Assembly (NCBI RefSeq): GCF_003254475.1
Contig: NZ_QFYQ01000001.1
Location: forward strand, 2,170,001 to 2,234,000
Direction: 5' to 3'
DNA from: Phenylobacterium soli
Lineage (GTDB): Bacteria > Pseudomonadota > Alphaproteobacteria > Caulobacterales > Caulobacteraceae
DNA length: 64,000 nt
Shown: positions 10,449 through 24,548 of the stretch, piece after piece
Layout: every line of letters starts with the position of its first letter
Numbering within the stretch: position 1 is the stretch's first letter
Made by a program: the position numbers and the translations under genes
The notes under the pieces: generated by a model
Database searches by the model: none
Told to the model about the DNA's origin: nothing
What the model saw: the letters and a program-made list of their open reading frames with translations, nothing else

Positions 10449-10462
10449 TTGACGCACGTCAA
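10449..10462 (+). promoter_or_regulatory. FixK-type box TTGAC-N4-GTCAA before the PAS-protein gene
   Basis: TTGACGCACGTCAA is a perfect palindromic FixK-type site in the 139-bp divergent spacer. Its centre (10455.5) plus 41.5 bp predicts transcription from about 10497, a 20-nt leader before the ATG at 10517. That spacing is typical of class II Crp/Fnr activation and supports that start. Confidence 0.65.
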
Positions 10463-10516
10463 AGGGGCTGGGCCATGGTCGTGCTTGTCTCCACGCGCCA
10501 CACGGGCGGGAGGCGG

Positions 10517-11161
10517 ATGCAGAGGTTCATTCTCCAGAGCAATATCGAGCGCTACCGCACCCTGCTCGGGACCGAGGACCAGGAGAGTTCGCGAGCCTGG
10601 CTCCTGGCGATGATCGCCGCCGGCCAGCGTGAACTCGCCGTGCTCAACGCCGCGGTGGGGGGCGTTCGGGTTGGGCCCGCCCCGCCGGGGTCGCGCTTGG
10701 CCCGGGCCAACAGGCTGCGCGCCGAATTCCAGAAGTCGCTGGAGACGTGCGATGAGGCCGTGCTGATCCTGGAGCCAGGTCCGGGTCTGCACATCGTCGA
10801 CCTCAGCGAGGTTTACGCCCAGGCGACGCTGATCGAGCGGTCGGCTGTCGCCGGAGAGCTGATCTTCGACGTTTTTCCGGACAACCCGGCCGACCCGACC
10901 GCCGACGGCGTGAGCAACCTCTACGCCTCTCTGCGGCGCGCTGCGGAAACCGGCCAGGCCGACGCCATGGCCGTCCAGCGCTACGACGTGCGGGGTCCCG
11001 ATGGGGTGTTCGTCGAGAAATTCTGGTCGCCCATCAACACCCCCGTCTTCGATGAAGGCGGCCATCTCGCCTACATCGTCCACCGGGTGCAGGACGTGAC
11101 CGGGCGGATGCGCCCGCACTCCCTCTCAGCGGAGCGCCCAGCGGCAAGCTTGGCAGGTTAG
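10517..11161 (+). CDS. Single-PAS-domain protein, probably oxygen-regulated
   Basis: A 214-residue protein with no kinase or output domain. Residues 1-42 (RFILQSNIERYRTLLG) are a helical N-terminal module seen in many small alphaproteobacterial proteins. Residues ~70-205 form a PAS domain with the pattern VLILEPGPGLHIVDLSEVYA, FDVFPDNPADPTADGV, the tract DAMAVQRYDV and the closing IVHRVQDVTGRM. It may be a sensor or adaptor; no ligand residue can be assigned. The frame opens at 10436, but that start would put the FixK-type box inside the coding sequence. ATG 10517 has a GGGCGGGAGG ribosome site and fits the promoter geometry. Confidence 0.8.
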   Translation: MQRFILQSNIERYRTLLGTEDQESSRAWLLAMIAAGQRELAVLNAAVGGVRVGPAPPGSRLARANRLRAEFQKSLETCDEAVLILEPGPGLHIVDLSEVYAQATLIERSAVAGELIFDVFPDNPADPTADGVSNLYASLRRAAETGQADAMAVQRYDVRGPDGVFVEKFWSPINTPVFDEGGHLAYIVHRVQDVTGRMRPHSLSAERPAASLAG

Positions 11162-11350
11162 CTATGCCCCTGGTTTAGGACATGGGCGGCGCGCAAGCTG
11201 AGCGTGCATTGGAAAAATCTTCCTCACCTGCATCAATCCGCCCATCGACAAGGGCTGATCTTGCCGGGTAAATGCGCCCTTCGCGCGCTGCGGCCTCCGC
11301 TGGGTTTGAGGCTGTGCTTTGGCGTGCGTGGTTAGAAGGTGAGGACTGAG

Positions 11351-16003
<4,653 letters not shown>

Positions 16004-16027
16004 CCCTTTAGTTTGGAGATTTGACCG

Positions 16028-17463
<1,436 letters not shown>

Positions 17464-17467
<4 letters not shown>

Positions 17468-19104
17468 GCGAGCCGCGCGGCGTAGCGCTGGACCTGGGCC
17501 TCGTCGCCGGCGAGGCGCCAGAGCCCGGCCTGGAACGCCGGGTAGGCGACATCGAAGAAGGCGAGCAGGGCGCGATCCACGCGCCGCTCGCTGACGCGCT
17601 CCAGCGCCGCGATGAGCGCCTCGGCGGCCCCGTCGTCGAGGTCGAGCTCGACCTTCGCGCCGGCCACGTCCCAGGCGACGTCCTGGCAACCGACGAGATC
17701 GTGGCCGCAGGAGTGGTCCACAGCGTCGGTCTTGATCAGCCGCCCGCCTGCGGTGGTGATCCACTCCCAGCGATGCAGCCGCCCGTCCACATGGATGGGA
17801 CGCCCCGCGTCGGCCGGCGGCGGCGGCACAAGACTGGGCTCCAGGCCCAGCTCCTGGGCGTTCGTCCGCGCCATGACGGCGAGATCCTCCAGCGAGGCGC
17901 CCTGATCGGCTTCGGCCGGAAAGGCGAGGGCCCGAAGGCCGAGGTAGCGGCCGACATGCTCGGCGACCGTGAGCGGATCGGCGTGGAGACCCGGCACGCC
18001 GTCGATCCAACGCTCCACGAGGAAGCCCCGGGTAAGGGCCACCGGTTCGGGTCCGGCGCCGGCCCTGGCCAGCGTGCGGGCTCGCGCGTACTTCGCTTCT
18101 CCGGGTTCGCCGAGACCGGCGAACTTGGCCAGATAGGTCCGGCCCTCGGCCAGCAGCCAGAATTTGCGCCGCTCCAGGGCGGGGTGCACGGCGGCGTCCG
18201 ATCGCCGTTCGGCCCAGGCGCCGCCCGAAATGTCCTCCACCGCCTCGATGCCCTCCACCACCTCTGCGAACCAGCCGGCCAGCGGCTCCTCGGCGATCAG
18301 CGCGTCGAAGGTGGCGGGCCGCATGCCGACGGAATCCCAGGTCTGGCGATGCGCGGCGGCCGCCTCGGGGCCTGGGCCTCCCGCATGGCTGGGCATGAAG
18401 ACGATCCGCTCCAGCGAGATTCCGAGCGAGGTGAGGAGGTCAGCGGCCGCGCCGAACGAAGATCCCGAGAGACCAGGGCCCTCGTCGACCACGGCGAATG
18501 GGCCGGCATGGGCTGACAGCCGCTCGCGCATCGTGTTCGAGACCCGCACCTCCCGGTGAAAGGGGTGTCCCGTCGGGCGCAGGGTCGCGACGTCGACGGC
18601 GCCGGTGACCGCCGCCACCAGCGCCGCCAGGCCCGTGCCGATGCTGCGGATGCCGATCACGAAGGGCGGAGCGTCCCAGTCGCGCTCCGCCGCGGCCTTC
18701 AGGTAGGCTTCCGGATAGAGGCCGTAGAAGGCGTAGCCCTCCGGGGTCTTGAGTTCGATCTCTTCCGGCAGGGGCGAGAGCGCGAGAGCCATGAGTTCGG
18801 CCGAGGTCGGCGGTCCGGCGGTGGCGAAGCCGCTCCAGGCGGAGGCGGCCAGCTTGCGGGCCAGAGCCGTCAGCAGGCTCATGGCTGCGTCCTGCGCCGG
18901 CGAGGCGTCGTCGAACCCGCGCGCGGCGAACTCGGCGTCGGCGACGCCCTGGGCTAGGGCGCCGGCCTGGATGAAGGCGCGGGTGAGGCGGTCGTGCCGC
19001 GCGGCGCCCGGGCCGGCGCTCTCGACGTCGCGCAGGCTCGCCGTCAGCTCGCGGAGGGCGGCGCGCGGCGTGGTGCGTCGGGTGCGGTCGCCATAGACCC
19101 ACAT
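17464..19104 (-). CDS. Phosphoribosyltransferase-like plus kinase-like two-domain protein
   Basis: A 546-residue protein of unknown role, last gene of the leftward glycan operon. The first ~300 residues resemble the phosphoribosyltransferase fold: [18 protein letters not shown] is followed by [14 protein letters not shown] (about 204-217), matching a PRPP-loop pattern of two hydrophobics, two acidics and a Gly/Ser turn. The last ~240 residues have the outline of an aminoglycoside-phosphotransferase-like kinase: [13 protein letters not shown] hinge, then [13 protein letters not shown] and KTDAVDH, ending in a helical domain. The usual catalytic HGD is replaced by HVDG, so kinase activity is uncertain. 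The start ATG at 19104 shares one base with the preceding stop (TGATG). The frame continues upstream but there only shadows neighbouring genes. Confidence 0.7.
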
Positions 19105-19622
19105 CAGCCGGTCGGCTGCAGGTGCGCGTAGGCGATAGCCTTGAACGCGTCGAAGCTCGGGGCCTCCGTCTGCGGCGCGCATCGGCCAAGCCAGGCCGTC
19201 CAGGCCTCGTACTGGGCCGGCGAAGGGGAGACGAGTGCGCGCACGTTCTTCGCGCGGGCGAGCGCTTCCAGGGGCTGGAAGCCGCGATCGACCATGACGC
19301 AGAGCGCCACCGTGGCCGATCGGCCGATGCCGTGCTCGCAATGGATCAGCAGTCGCCGTCCCTCCGCCGCCGCAAGCCGCGCGAAGCGGACCCCGTCGTC
19401 GAGCATGGGCTGGTCCACGGCGGCATGGTCCTCCGTCGGCAGGTGCAGGAAGCGCAGGCCCGCGAGGGTCATCTCGTGAGCGTCGTCGCACGTTTCCGCG
19501 CGGACGTCGATCACAGCGCCCACCCCGTGCTCCGCCGCAAGGGCGGCGGCGCCGCCACGGGGCAGGGCGCCTCCAACCGCGAGCTGCGGCGTCACCCAGC
19601 TGAGGTTCCAGCCCCCCGCCAC
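19104..19622 (-). CDS. Dual-specificity/tyrosine-phosphatase-like protein
   Basis: A 172-residue protein with the cysteine-phosphatase signature HCEHGIGRS: nucleophile Cys95, Arg101 and the following Ser. Asp65 in LPTEDH is a plausible general acid. The fold matches small dual-specificity phosphatases. Lying in a sugar/inositol operon, the substrate may be a phosphorylated inositol or sugar rather than a protein (inference). It starts 3 nt after the glycoside hydrolase stop and is coupled to the next gene through TGATG. Confidence 0.82.
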   Translation of the reverse strand: MAGGWNLSWVTPQLAVGGALPRGGAAALAAEHGVGAVIDVRAETCDDAHEMTLAGLRFLHLPTEDHAAVDQPMLDDGVRFARLAAAEGRRLLIHCEHGIGRSATVALCVMVDRGFQPLEALARAKNVRALVSPSPAQYEAWTAWLGRCAPQTEAPSFDAFKAIAYAHLQPTG

Positions 19623-19625
19623 GTC

Positions 19626-20546
19626 CTACTCCGCCGCCACCGCGGCGCGAGTGGGCTGCGCGGGGGCGTAACGGCGGACCATGCGCGCGCAGAACTCCGC
19701 GAACTCCTCGGCAACCTGCGGCGGGCTGGTGTGGTGCGGCTCGATCCCTCGGTGCTCGGGGGTGAAGCAGAAGGTCACCGTCACCTCGAAGTCGGCCAGC
19801 GCCTCCATCTGGCGGTCGAACCAGGCGTCGGCGTCCGGCCGGAAGCTGTCGGCCCAGGAGAGGCCGGTGCGCAGGTGCTTCACCCCCAGCCGCTTCATCC
19901 ACGCCACCGCATCGTCGAGCCGGTGGTCCTCGAAGTGGAACCACTGGCAAAGGCCCATCCGGGCGGCGTAGTCGGCGTACACCTCAAGGCCCGGCTTCGG
20001 CGCCCCGTCCTCGCGCAGCAGACCCATGTGGAAATGCCGGTAATAGGACGAGCCCTCCGCCTCCTTGTGACGCGTCGTGGCCTCCCAGGTCTTCGGCAGG
20101 TCGTAGAGCGAGTACCAGTGGATCCGCGGGGCGCGGCCGATCAGCAGCTCTGCGGTCTTCTTCACGCCCCAGGCCTGGACCTCCTCAGAGCCGAAGCTGG
20201 AGACGCCGACCTCGGTCACCCAGATCGGCTTGTCGGTGACGGCGCGGATCTCCTCGATCTTGGCCGGCCACTCGTCGATCGCCCAGAGGTTCCAGTCGAG
20301 CGGAAAGCCATGGACCGCCACCACGTCGATCTCGTCGAGCACGCCCTTGGTTTCCAGCCTGCGGATAAAGCTCGGATCGATCGGCGAGATGCCGCCCAGC
20401 AGGCGCGGCAGGTGGCTGTTCTCGGCCGCGATCGCCTGGCCGGCGAGGCGCGTCATCTGGGCGAACAGGTCCCATTCGGGGTCGAGGTTCGGGTCCCAGT
20501 GGCTCTTGTTGTTGGGCTCGTTCCAGATTTTGGCGGCTTCGATCAT
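19626..20546 (-). CDS. Glycoside-hydrolase-like protein with a circularly permuted TIM barrel (beta-xylosidase/GH39-like)
   Basis: A 306-residue clan-A-type glycosidase. The protein begins at barrel strand 4: KIWNEPNN places the acid/base Glu10 at the very N terminus. Strand 7 carries the probable nucleophile Glu112 (PIWVTEVGVSSFG) and strand 8 is RIHWYSLYD (141-149). What is normally the front of the barrel follows at the C-terminal end: strand 1 GLCQWFHFED (198-207), strand 2 KHLRTGLSWAD (223-233), strand 3 EVTVTFCFTP (254-263) and the helix FAEFCARMVRRYAP that in ordinary relatives precedes the NEP strand. The start ATG 20546 overlaps the methyltransferase stop (ATGA), so nothing upstream is missing. 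There is no signal peptide, so it is likely cytoplasmic. Substrate unknown; the UDP-xylose-synthase-like neighbour hints at a xyloside. Confidence 0.82.
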   Translation of the reverse strand: MIEAAKIWNEPNNKSHWDPNLDPEWDLFAQMTRLAGQAIAAENSHLPRLLGGISPIDPSFIRRLETKGVLDEIDVVAVHGFPLDWNLWAIDEWPAKIEEIRAVTDKPIWVTEVGVSSFGSEEVQAWGVKKTAELLIGRAPRIHWYSLYDLPKTWEATTRHKEAEGSSYYRHFHMGLLREDGAPKPGLEVYADYAARMGLCQWFHFEDHRLDDAVAWMKRLGVKHLRTGLSWADSFRPDADAWFDRQMEALADFEVTVTFCFTPEHRGIEPHHTSPPQVAEEFAEFCARMVRRYAPAQPTRAAVAAE

Positions 20547-21322
20547 TTGGCCCCTCCGGCGCCGTTGGTCAGGGGCTTCGCCGGATAGACCGCGCCCCAG
20601 GGCTTGGGCCGCTCGCCGGCCCGGCAGATGAACACCTCCTCCTCGGGATGTTCGAGGATCTGGAAGCCGGCGCTGCGCAGCATGGCGGCCGAGCAGGCGG
20701 CGTTCGGCGCCCACCAGTTCGTCCAGTCGCCGGCGTACTCGTGCTCGATGAAATGCAGCTTCGGATAGGCCGGATCGTTGAAGTGATCCTGCTGGAAGAA
20801 GTCGTAGTCGGCCTGGACCGGATACTCATCGGCCGAGCCGCGCTGCATCGACTGGTAGATCAGCAGGTCGCCGGCCACGTGGTCATGGATCAGGTCGAGC
20901 GCCAGCAGAGGATGGCGCAGGTGGTAGAGCACGCCCATGAACAGCACGATGTCGAACCGCTCGGCCAACTCGGCCACGTCATAGACACTGAGCTTGCGGA
21001 ACTCGATCTCCTGGCCCTTCACCTCGGCGGCGAAGCGGGCCTGGTCGAGGTAGCGGTCGTCGAAATCGATCCCGACTACGCGCTCGGCGCCGCGCTGCTT
21101 CATCTCGATGGAGTAGAAGCCGGCGTTGCACCCGATATCGAGAACGGTCTTGCCGGCGAGGTCCTGCGGCACGGCATGCTCGAAGAGCCGCCACTTCACG
21201 TTCGGATAGTCGCCGAGGAAGTGGTTCGGCGCCGTGGGCGCGCCGTTCAGGTCGATGTTGTGGAACCAGTCGCCGAGGGCGGCGGCGCGTTCGCGGATCT
21301 GTTCGGTGGTCAGGGGGGTCAT
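20543..21322 (-). CDS. SAM-dependent methyltransferase (TIGR04290/Rta_06860-like)
   Basis: A 259-residue class I methyltransferase. Motif I is TVLDIGCNAGFYSIEM (about 59-74), followed by the acidic end of strand 2 (VVGIDFDDRYLDQAR) and the post-motif VLFMGVLYHLRHP. The start resembles tRNA-wobble CmoB-like enzymes, but the downstream signature (DYDFFQQDHFNDPAYPKLHF, then WAPNAAC) fits what I recall of a conserved family found in sugar clusters. The substrate is unknown, presumably a sugar or inositol of the cluster product. Coupled on both sides by ATGA overlaps. Confidence 0.85.
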   Translation of the reverse strand: MTPLTTEQIRERAAALGDWFHNIDLNGAPTAPNHFLGDYPNVKWRLFEHAVPQDLAGKTVLDIGCNAGFYSIEMKQRGAERVVGIDFDDRYLDQARFAAEVKGQEIEFRKLSVYDVAELAERFDIVLFMGVLYHLRHPLLALDLIHDHVAGDLLIYQSMQRGSADEYPVQADYDFFQQDHFNDPAYPKLHFIEHEYAGDWTNWWAPNAACSAAMLRSAGFQILEHPEEEVFICRAGERPKPWGAVYPAKPLTNGAGGAK

Positions 21323-21915
21323 CTCAGGGTCTCGTTGAGGCTCAGCACCTTCACGCCCCAGTCGCCCGCGGCGAGCACGCTCACCGAGGCGGGGCCGACG
21401 TCCAGCCGGTCGTGCTGGTCCATGGAGAAGCCGAGCGCGTGGGCGGCGAGCGCCTTGATCACGTCGGCATGGGTGACGGCGGCGATGCGTGCGTCGGGGT
21501 GGCGCCCGCGCACCCGGTCCAGCCAGCGCGTCAGCCGCGCCTGCACATCGGGCACGCTCTCGCCTCCCGGCGGGCGGGCGAGGCTGCGGGCGAAGTTCCA
21601 GGTCGCCCATGCCGGATCGGCGTGCAGCGCCTCGAACGACTTGCCGGTCCAGTCGCCGAAGTCGATTTCCAGGAGGTCGTCGTCGACGTGCAGGGGCGCG
21701 CGGCATCTTCCGGCGATCGGCTCGGCCGACTCCAGGGTGCGGGCGAGGGGGCTGGCATAGACCGCGCTCAGGCCTTCGCCTTCCAGCCGCCGCGCCACCG
21801 CCTCGGCCTCGTTGCGTCCTTGTTCGCTCAGGCTCACGCCGTCCATGCGTCCGCACAGCACCTTTCCGAGCCGGTCGTGTGAGCCGTGCCTCACCAGGAA
21901 GACCGTCGTCGTCAC
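21319..21915 (-). CDS. Histidine phosphatase family protein
   Basis: A 198-residue phosphoglycerate-mutase-like phosphatase. The catalytic RHG is at residues 9-11 ([12 protein letters not shown]), the second basic patch is [14 protein letters not shown], and the conserved late His is in THADVIKA. Such enzymes dephosphorylate small sugars or metabolites; a role on inositol or sugar phosphates is inferred from context. The GTG start at 21915 overlaps the inositol-phosphate synthase stop (GTGA). Confidence 0.85.
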   Translation of the reverse strand: MTTTVFLVRHGSHDRLGKVLCGRMDGVSLSEQGRNEAEAVARRLEGEGLSAVYASPLARTLESAEPIAGRCRAPLHVDDDLLEIDFGDWTGKSFEALHADPAWATWNFARSLARPPGGESVPDVQARLTRWLDRVRGRHPDARIAAVTHADVIKALAAHALGFSMDQHDRLDVGPASVSVLAAGDWGVKVLSLNETLR

Positions 21916-23042
21916 GACGCCAGCTTGACCGCCGCCCTCGACTTGGCGCCGGCTGCGGCGGCAGGCTCCTCTCCGGCGATGAACCGCAAGGTGCGCTCGC
22001 GCGCCTCGTTGTCGGTGTACTGCTCGGGCGGGCTCTTCATGAAATAGCTGGAGGGCGCCAGCAGCGGACCGGCGAGTTTCCGATCCAGGCCGAGCTTGGC
22101 GCAGCGCACGGCGTCGATCACCACGCCGGCCGAGTTCGGGCTGTCCCACACCTCGAGCTTCAGCTCGATGTTCAGTGGAGCGCCGCCGAAGGTGGTGCCT
22201 TCCAGGCGGATGTGCGCCCACTTGCGGTCGCTCAGCCAGGGCACGAAGTCGGACGGCCCCACATGGATGTCGTCTGCGGGCAGGGGCACGTCGAGTTGGC
22301 TGGTGACCGCCTGGGTCTTGGAGATCTTCTTTGAGGCCAGCCGCTCCCGCTCGAGCATGTTCTTGAAGTCGGTGTTGCCGCCGAAGTTGAGCTGGTAGGT
22401 GCGATCGATCCGCACGCCGCGCTCGCGGAAGAGATTGGCCAGCACCCGGTGCACGATCGTGGCGCCCACCTGGCTCTTGATGTCGTCGCCGATGATCGGC
22501 AGGCCGCGGCGCTCGAACCGCTTCGCCCACACCGGATTGGAGGCGATGAACACGGGGATGCAGTTGACGAAGGCGCAGCCCGCCTCCAGCGCCTGCTCGG
22601 CGTAGTACTCGGTGGCTCGCTGGGAGCCGACCGGCAGGTACGAGACGAGGATCTCCGCGCCGGACGCCTTGAGCGCTTCGGCCACGTCCACCGGCGGCGC
22701 CTCGGCCTCCTCGACATCGCCGGCCAGGTATTGGCCGATCCCGTCCAGCGTGGGGCCGCGCTGCACGACGACGCCGGTCCTCTGCGGCTTGGCGAACACC
22801 ATGGTGTTGTTGGGGGCGGCCAGGATCGCCTCGCCGAGGTCGCGACCGACCTTGCCCGCGTGCACGTCGAACGCTGCCGCGACCTCAATGTCGCTCACGT
22901 GATAGCCACCGAGCTCAACATGCATCAGTCCCGGCGGTGGCTCGTTGGCCGTGGCCTCGGCGTAGTGACTGAGGCCCTGGACGAAGGACGAGGCGCAGTT
23001 CCCCACGCCAACAATCCCGACACGCAACTTCTTCCGGCTCAT
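21912..23042 (-). CDS. ino1: Inositol-3-phosphate synthase
   Basis: Converts glucose-6-phosphate to 1L-myo-inositol 1-phosphate, an NAD-dependent isomerisation. The 376 residues match the short bacterial/actinobacterial form. The NAD motif [12 protein letters not shown] starts at ~8. Active-site segments include [29 protein letters not shown], the [11 protein letters not shown] loop (family GDD-K-Q-GAT pattern) and [12 protein letters not shown]. First gene of the leftward glycan operon. No inositol monophosphatase is seen in the window, but two other phosphatases lie downstream in the same operon. The frame upstream of ATG 23042 has no family similarity and is AT-rich intergenic DNA. Confidence 0.93.
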   Translation of the reverse strand: MSRKKLRVGIVGVGNCASSFVQGLSHYAEATANEPPPGLMHVELGGYHVSDIEVAAAFDVHAGKVGRDLGEAILAAPNNTMVFAKPQRTGVVVQRGPTLDGIGQYLAGDVEEAEAPPVDVAEALKASGAEILVSYLPVGSQRATEYYAEQALEAGCAFVNCIPVFIASNPVWAKRFERRGLPIIGDDIKSQVGATIVHRVLANLFRERGVRIDRTYQLNFGGNTDFKNMLERERLASKKISKTQAVTSQLDVPLPADDIHVGPSDFVPWLSDRKWAHIRLEGTTFGGAPLNIELKLEVWDSPNSAGVVIDAVRCAKLGLDRKLAGPLLAPSSYFMKSPPEQYTDNEARERTLRFIAGEEPAAAAGAKSRAAVKLAS

Positions 23043-23435
23043 CCGCGCCCCTGCGCCACTGTCCGGCGGGCGGCCATGCGGCCGCAGCCAGGGTAAGTAC
23101 CTGAGGGCAGAAGAGCCTCGGCCGCGCCTTTGTTCCCGGCGGCGGTGCAATTGGAACTCGGGCGTCAAAAGATGTCGAAGTTCCGAAATACTCAAAACAT
23201 AGGTATGTTGAACGATTGCGGCTCTGCAGTTGTTGTTAACGAGAAGTTGTTGATAGATCAGACTTAGCAATTAGGAACCGCGAATGCAGAGTTTGCGGGA
23301 ACTTAGATGAAGATGAAGGGTTAGCTGGGCGGTGTCGGAAACGAGGGACCGCCAATGAGCAAGCTCACTCTTCCCCTGCAACGCTTCAGCCTCTCTCGCG
23401 GTCCGCGCCACGGCGTTGGGGCCTGAGGCGGGGTC
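23043..23435. other. Divergent promoter region of the glycan cluster
   Basis: A 393-bp gap between the two divergent operons, clearly more AT-rich than its surroundings, especially 23150-23330. It contains the inverted repeat at 23196-23209 and several TTG-rich stretches that could be promoter elements. I could not fix a -35/-10 pair. No convincing small gene or RNA is visible. Confidence 0.6.
23196..23209. promoter_or_regulatory. Inverted repeat AACATA-GG-TATGTT, candidate operator
   Basis: Perfect 6-bp arms with a 2-bp centre in the AT-rich divergent spacer, about 155 bp before the inositol-phosphate synthase start and 227 bp before the epimerase start. A regulator binding here could control both operons. 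No regulator gene lies inside the cluster. Confidence 0.4.
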
Positions 23436-24548
23436 ATGGCGGAGCAGGTTCTGATCACCGGCGGCGCCGGCTTCATCGGGCGCCATCTGGCCCAGGCGCT
23501 GATCGAGCGCGGCGACAAGGTCCGGGTCCTCGACAGTCTCATCGAGCAGGTGCATCCCACCCGCGCCCGGCCAGCCGAACTCGCCGAGGACGTCGAGCTG
23601 CTGGTCGGCGACGTGCGCGACGAGGCGGCGGTCCTCAAGGCGCTGAAGGGCGTCGATAAGGTCGTCCATCTGGCGGCCGAGGTCGGGGTCGGCCAGTCGA
23701 TGTATGCGGTCGACCGGTACACCTCGGTCAACGAGTACGGCACGGCCGTGCTCTTTCAGCAGCTGATCGACAACCCGGTGCAGCGGGTAGTGGTCGCCTC
23801 CTCGATGTCGGTCTACGGCGAGGGGCTCTACCGCACGGCCGATGGCCGGCTGATGGATGACGTGGTCCGCGTCGGCCGCAATCCGGACGGCAGTTGGGAT
23901 CCGCTCGACGACCAAGGGCGTCCCATGGCGCCGGTCCCCACCCCCGAGTCCAAGGGAAACGGGCTGAAGTCGGTCTATGCGATCGGCAAGTTCGTCCAGG
24001 AGCGGCTGACGCTCACCCTGACCCGGCAGTACGGCATGGGCGGTTCGGCCCTGCGCCTTTGGAACGCCTACGGCCCGGGCCAGGCGCTCTCCAACCCCTA
24101 CACGGGCGTCCTGGCGATCTTCGCCTCGCGGATCGCCAACGGTCAGTCGCCGATGGTGTTCGAGGACGGTCAGCAACGCCGCGACTTCGTCCACGTCCGC
24201 GACGTGGCCCGAGCGTTCCTCCTGGCGATGGACCGGCCGGAAGCGGACGGGCAAGTGTTCAACATCGGCTCCGGCGTCGACCGGACCGTGGAGGAGGTCG
24301 CGCGCCTGCAGGCGGCCGCCATGGGTCGGCCGGACCTCGAGCCGGAGATCGCCGGAAAGGCCCGCGCGGGCGATATCCGCCACTGCGTGCCTGACCTGAC
24401 CAAGGCCCGGACGGTCCTCGGGTACGAGGCACAGGAGGACTTCTCCGAGGGGCTCGCCGAACTCGCCGAGTGGGTCGCCGCGCAGGGAGCGGAGGACCGC
24501 GTCATCGAAGCTCGCAAGGAGCTCGAGATGCGCGGGCTGGTGGCATGA
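23436..24548 (+). CDS. NAD-dependent nucleotide-sugar epimerase (dTDP-L-rhamnose 4-epimerase-like)
   Basis: A 370-residue extended SDR. The NAD motif TGGAGFIG is at 8-15, with Ser in ASSMSVYGEG and the catalytic pair in VYAIGK (YxxxK). The order VYGEG, a ~40-residue insert ending in PVPTPESKG, SVYAIGK and ALSNPYTGVLAIFASR closely follows dTDP-L-rhamnose 4-epimerase-like proteins. The insert lacks the CPxCG cysteines found in many of these. The exact substrate is uncertain. First gene of the rightward operon; the stop overlaps the next start as ATGA. Confidence 0.87.
   Translation: MAEQVLITGGAGFIGRHLAQALIERGDKVRVLDSLIEQVHPTRARPAELAEDVELLVGDVRDEAAVLKALKGVDKVVHLAAEVGVGQSMYAVDRYTSVNEYGTAVLFQQLIDNPVQRVVVASSMSVYGEGLYRTADGRLMDDVVRVGRNPDGSWDPLDDQGRPMAPVPTPESKGNGLKSVYAIGKFVQERLTLTLTRQYGMGGSALRLWNAYGPGQALSNPYTGVLAIFASRIANGQSPMVFEDGQQRRDFVHVRDVARAFLLAMDRPEADGQVFNIGSGVDRTVEEVARLQAAAMGRPDLEPEIAGKARAGDIRHCVPDLTKARTVLGYEAQEDFSEGLAELAEWVAAQGAEDRVIEARKELEMRGLVA

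Noticed and set aside
10436..10516. Earlier start for the PAS protein
   Set aside because: It would place a perfect FixK-type promoter box inside the coding sequence and lacks a ribosome site; ATG 10517 fits both.
19105..19950. Upstream extension of the phosphoribosyltransferase/kinase-like gene
   Set aside because: The extension overlaps the phosphatase gene in another frame and is low-complexity; the ATG at 19104 joined to the phosphatase stop is a natural start.
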